Shown here: piece after piece, positions 63,326 to 64,000 of the stretch | Layout: every line of letters starts with the position of its first letter | Numbering within the stretch: the first letter of the stretch is position 1 | Source of the DNA: Marinimicrobium sp050113635 | Lineage (GTDB): Bacteria > Pseudomonadota > Gammaproteobacteria > Pseudomonadales > Cellvibrionaceae | Reading direction: 5' to 3' | NCBI RefSeq assembly: GCF_050113635.1 | Contig: NZ_JBNJLT010000003.1 | Location: 186,001-250,000 of the forward strand | DNA length: 64,000 bases | Notes under the pieces: generated by a model | What the model was told of the DNA's origin: nothing | Databases searched by the model: none | Seen by the model: the letters and a program-made list of their open reading frames with translations, nothing else | Position numbers and translations under genes: made by a program

Positions 63326-63997
63326 TCAGAGATCCAGCTCGCGCCGCAGGGCGTCCAGGCGCCGATGGTTTTCCTCTGGTGAGAGTGGCGTCTCGGTGGT
63401 TTCCGGCAGTGCCGGAGCTTGTGGTTGCGACAGGGTCTCGCCATTCATGACCCGTTCGCACAGCTTGTTGTAATGCCGCTCGAACACCGGAAAGGCGTGG
63501 TGTTCCGGACTGCCGGAGAGGAAGAACCAGTCACTGGCGACGCCCGCGTGATACACCGCCGGATGGCTCCAGTGGTAAGCGGCTTTTGGGCTTGGCGCCC
63601 GACAGGCCTCAACGTAGGCGCTGTGTGCGTCCGGTAGGCCACACGCCTCGGGATCGCCCTGGCAGGCGCGGATCATACGGTTCAGGGTGGGCAGGAACTC
63701 GGAGGTTTCTATTACACGGCGGGCGCCGCGGCGCAACGTGTCCGGCTCGAAGGGCAGCAGGCTGTCGAGCCAGAGTTTCTTGATCTGGTTCAGGACCTGT
63801 GTGTCACTGTAGGCTTTGTAATACTGGTTGTGGTAATTAATACGGAACAGCGCAAATGCCTCGTTCAGCGCGTCAATATGCGCATCGCTGGCCACACGGC
63901 GCGGTGACTCACCGTGCCCAGCTTCGGTCTGTGAGGTCTTGGACGAGGCTGCGATCGCGTGTTGTGCCTGCTCGACTAAAGTCTTGCTGTCCTGCAT
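63326..63997 (-). CDS. Phage lambda P-like replication protein
   Basis: A 223-residue protein that may run on past the window edge. Residues 80-130 (QIKKLWLDSLLPFEPDTL, FLPTLNRMIRACQ) and the following GLPDAHSAYVEAC and WSHPAVYHAG resemble lambda protein P, which loads DnaB helicase. The C-terminus also matches in style (RRLDALRRELDL). No phage genes are beside it; the neighbour is a cell-wall enzyme. It may be a domesticated helicase loader or primosome (DnaT-like) component. No cysteine motif or P-loop is seen. Confidence 0.6.
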   Translation of the reverse strand: MQDSKTLVEQAQHAIAASSKTSQTEAGHGESPRRVASDAHIDALNEAFALFRINYHNQYYKAYSDTQVLNQIKKLWLDSLLPFEPDTLRRGARRVIETSEFLPTLNRMIRACQGDPEACGLPDAHSAYVEACRAPSPKAAYHWSHPAVYHAGVASDWFFLSGSPEHHAFPVFERHYNKLCERVMNGETLSQPQAPALPETTETPLSPEENHRRLDALRRELDL

Positions 63998-64000
63998 CTT

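Overview
The window reads as ordinary chromosome of a marine or soil gammaproteobacterium, probably of the Cellvibrionales (Cellvibrio/Saccharophagus/Marinimicrobium-like). The gene order supports this: ponA, pilMNOPQ, aroK, aroB, damX, gltBD and hemE in a row, a priA / SPOR protein / hslVU / DUF971 block, and a DUF3450-ExbB-ExbB-ExbD-TonB-TPR energy-transduction operon. Base composition is fairly even and GC-rich. The one clearly AT-richer gene is the Ig-like lipoprotein at 42.5-44.4 kb. I see no rRNA, tRNA, CRISPR array, prophage or complete insertion sequence.

Layout. 0-2.2 kb: lgt (5' end missing), thyA, folA. 2.4-7.6 kb: a six-gene TonB2-type operon closed by a clear terminator. 7.8-14.7 kb (minus strand): a PhoU-like protein and a Pit phosphate transporter, argE, argA, then ilvD. 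14.9-22.7 kb (plus strand): a stand-alone GspE/PilB-type ATPase, glnE, ilvE, msbA. 22.7-29.1 kb (minus strand): a DUF4136 lipoprotein, a DUF971 protein, hslU and hslV with a sigma-32-like promoter, a SPOR protein and priA. 29.4-30.5 kb: rpmE and a secreted nuclease. 30.5-42.5 kb: PBP1A divergent from pilMNOPQ-aroK-aroB-damX-DUF72. 42.5-51.8 kb: a frame-disrupted Ig-like lipoprotein, then gltB, gltD and hemE. 51.8-58.2 kb: a tiny CxxC protein, a degenerate HD-GYP protein, psd, a GNAT/peptidase-C39 fusion, a YgjP-type metallopeptidase, a DUF2750 protein, an NDH-2/SelD-like flavoprotein and an unknown protein. 58.3-64 kb: a LEA-type lipoprotein, parC, a polysaccharide deacetylase, a Bax-like glucosaminidase and a lambda-P-like replication protein.

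The most unusual signal is a family of six intergenic hairpin elements between 9.7 and 26.9 kb. Five are about 104-113 bp and one, composite, is 163 bp. Each has two 26-31 bp arms that are near-perfect inverted copies of each other, yet the arm sequence differs completely from one element to the next. Between the arms lies a core of 51-52 bp that is conserved between elements and comes in two related types. Type-1 cores hold a small inner hairpin whose stem changes in a compensatory way while its TCC loop stays fixed. I know no named family with a conserved centre and locus-specific arms. The elements could be a structured RNA/terminator family or a miniature mobile element that creates its own inverted flanks. 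I found no copy in the remaining 37 kb.

Other points of interest: a sigma-70-like promoter, a terminator-like hairpin and a second hairpin stacked in front of gltB; a one-base frame break in the signal peptide of the Ig-like lipoprotein; an HD-GYP domain that has lost most metal ligands; and an rpmE terminator lying inside the start of the next coding region.
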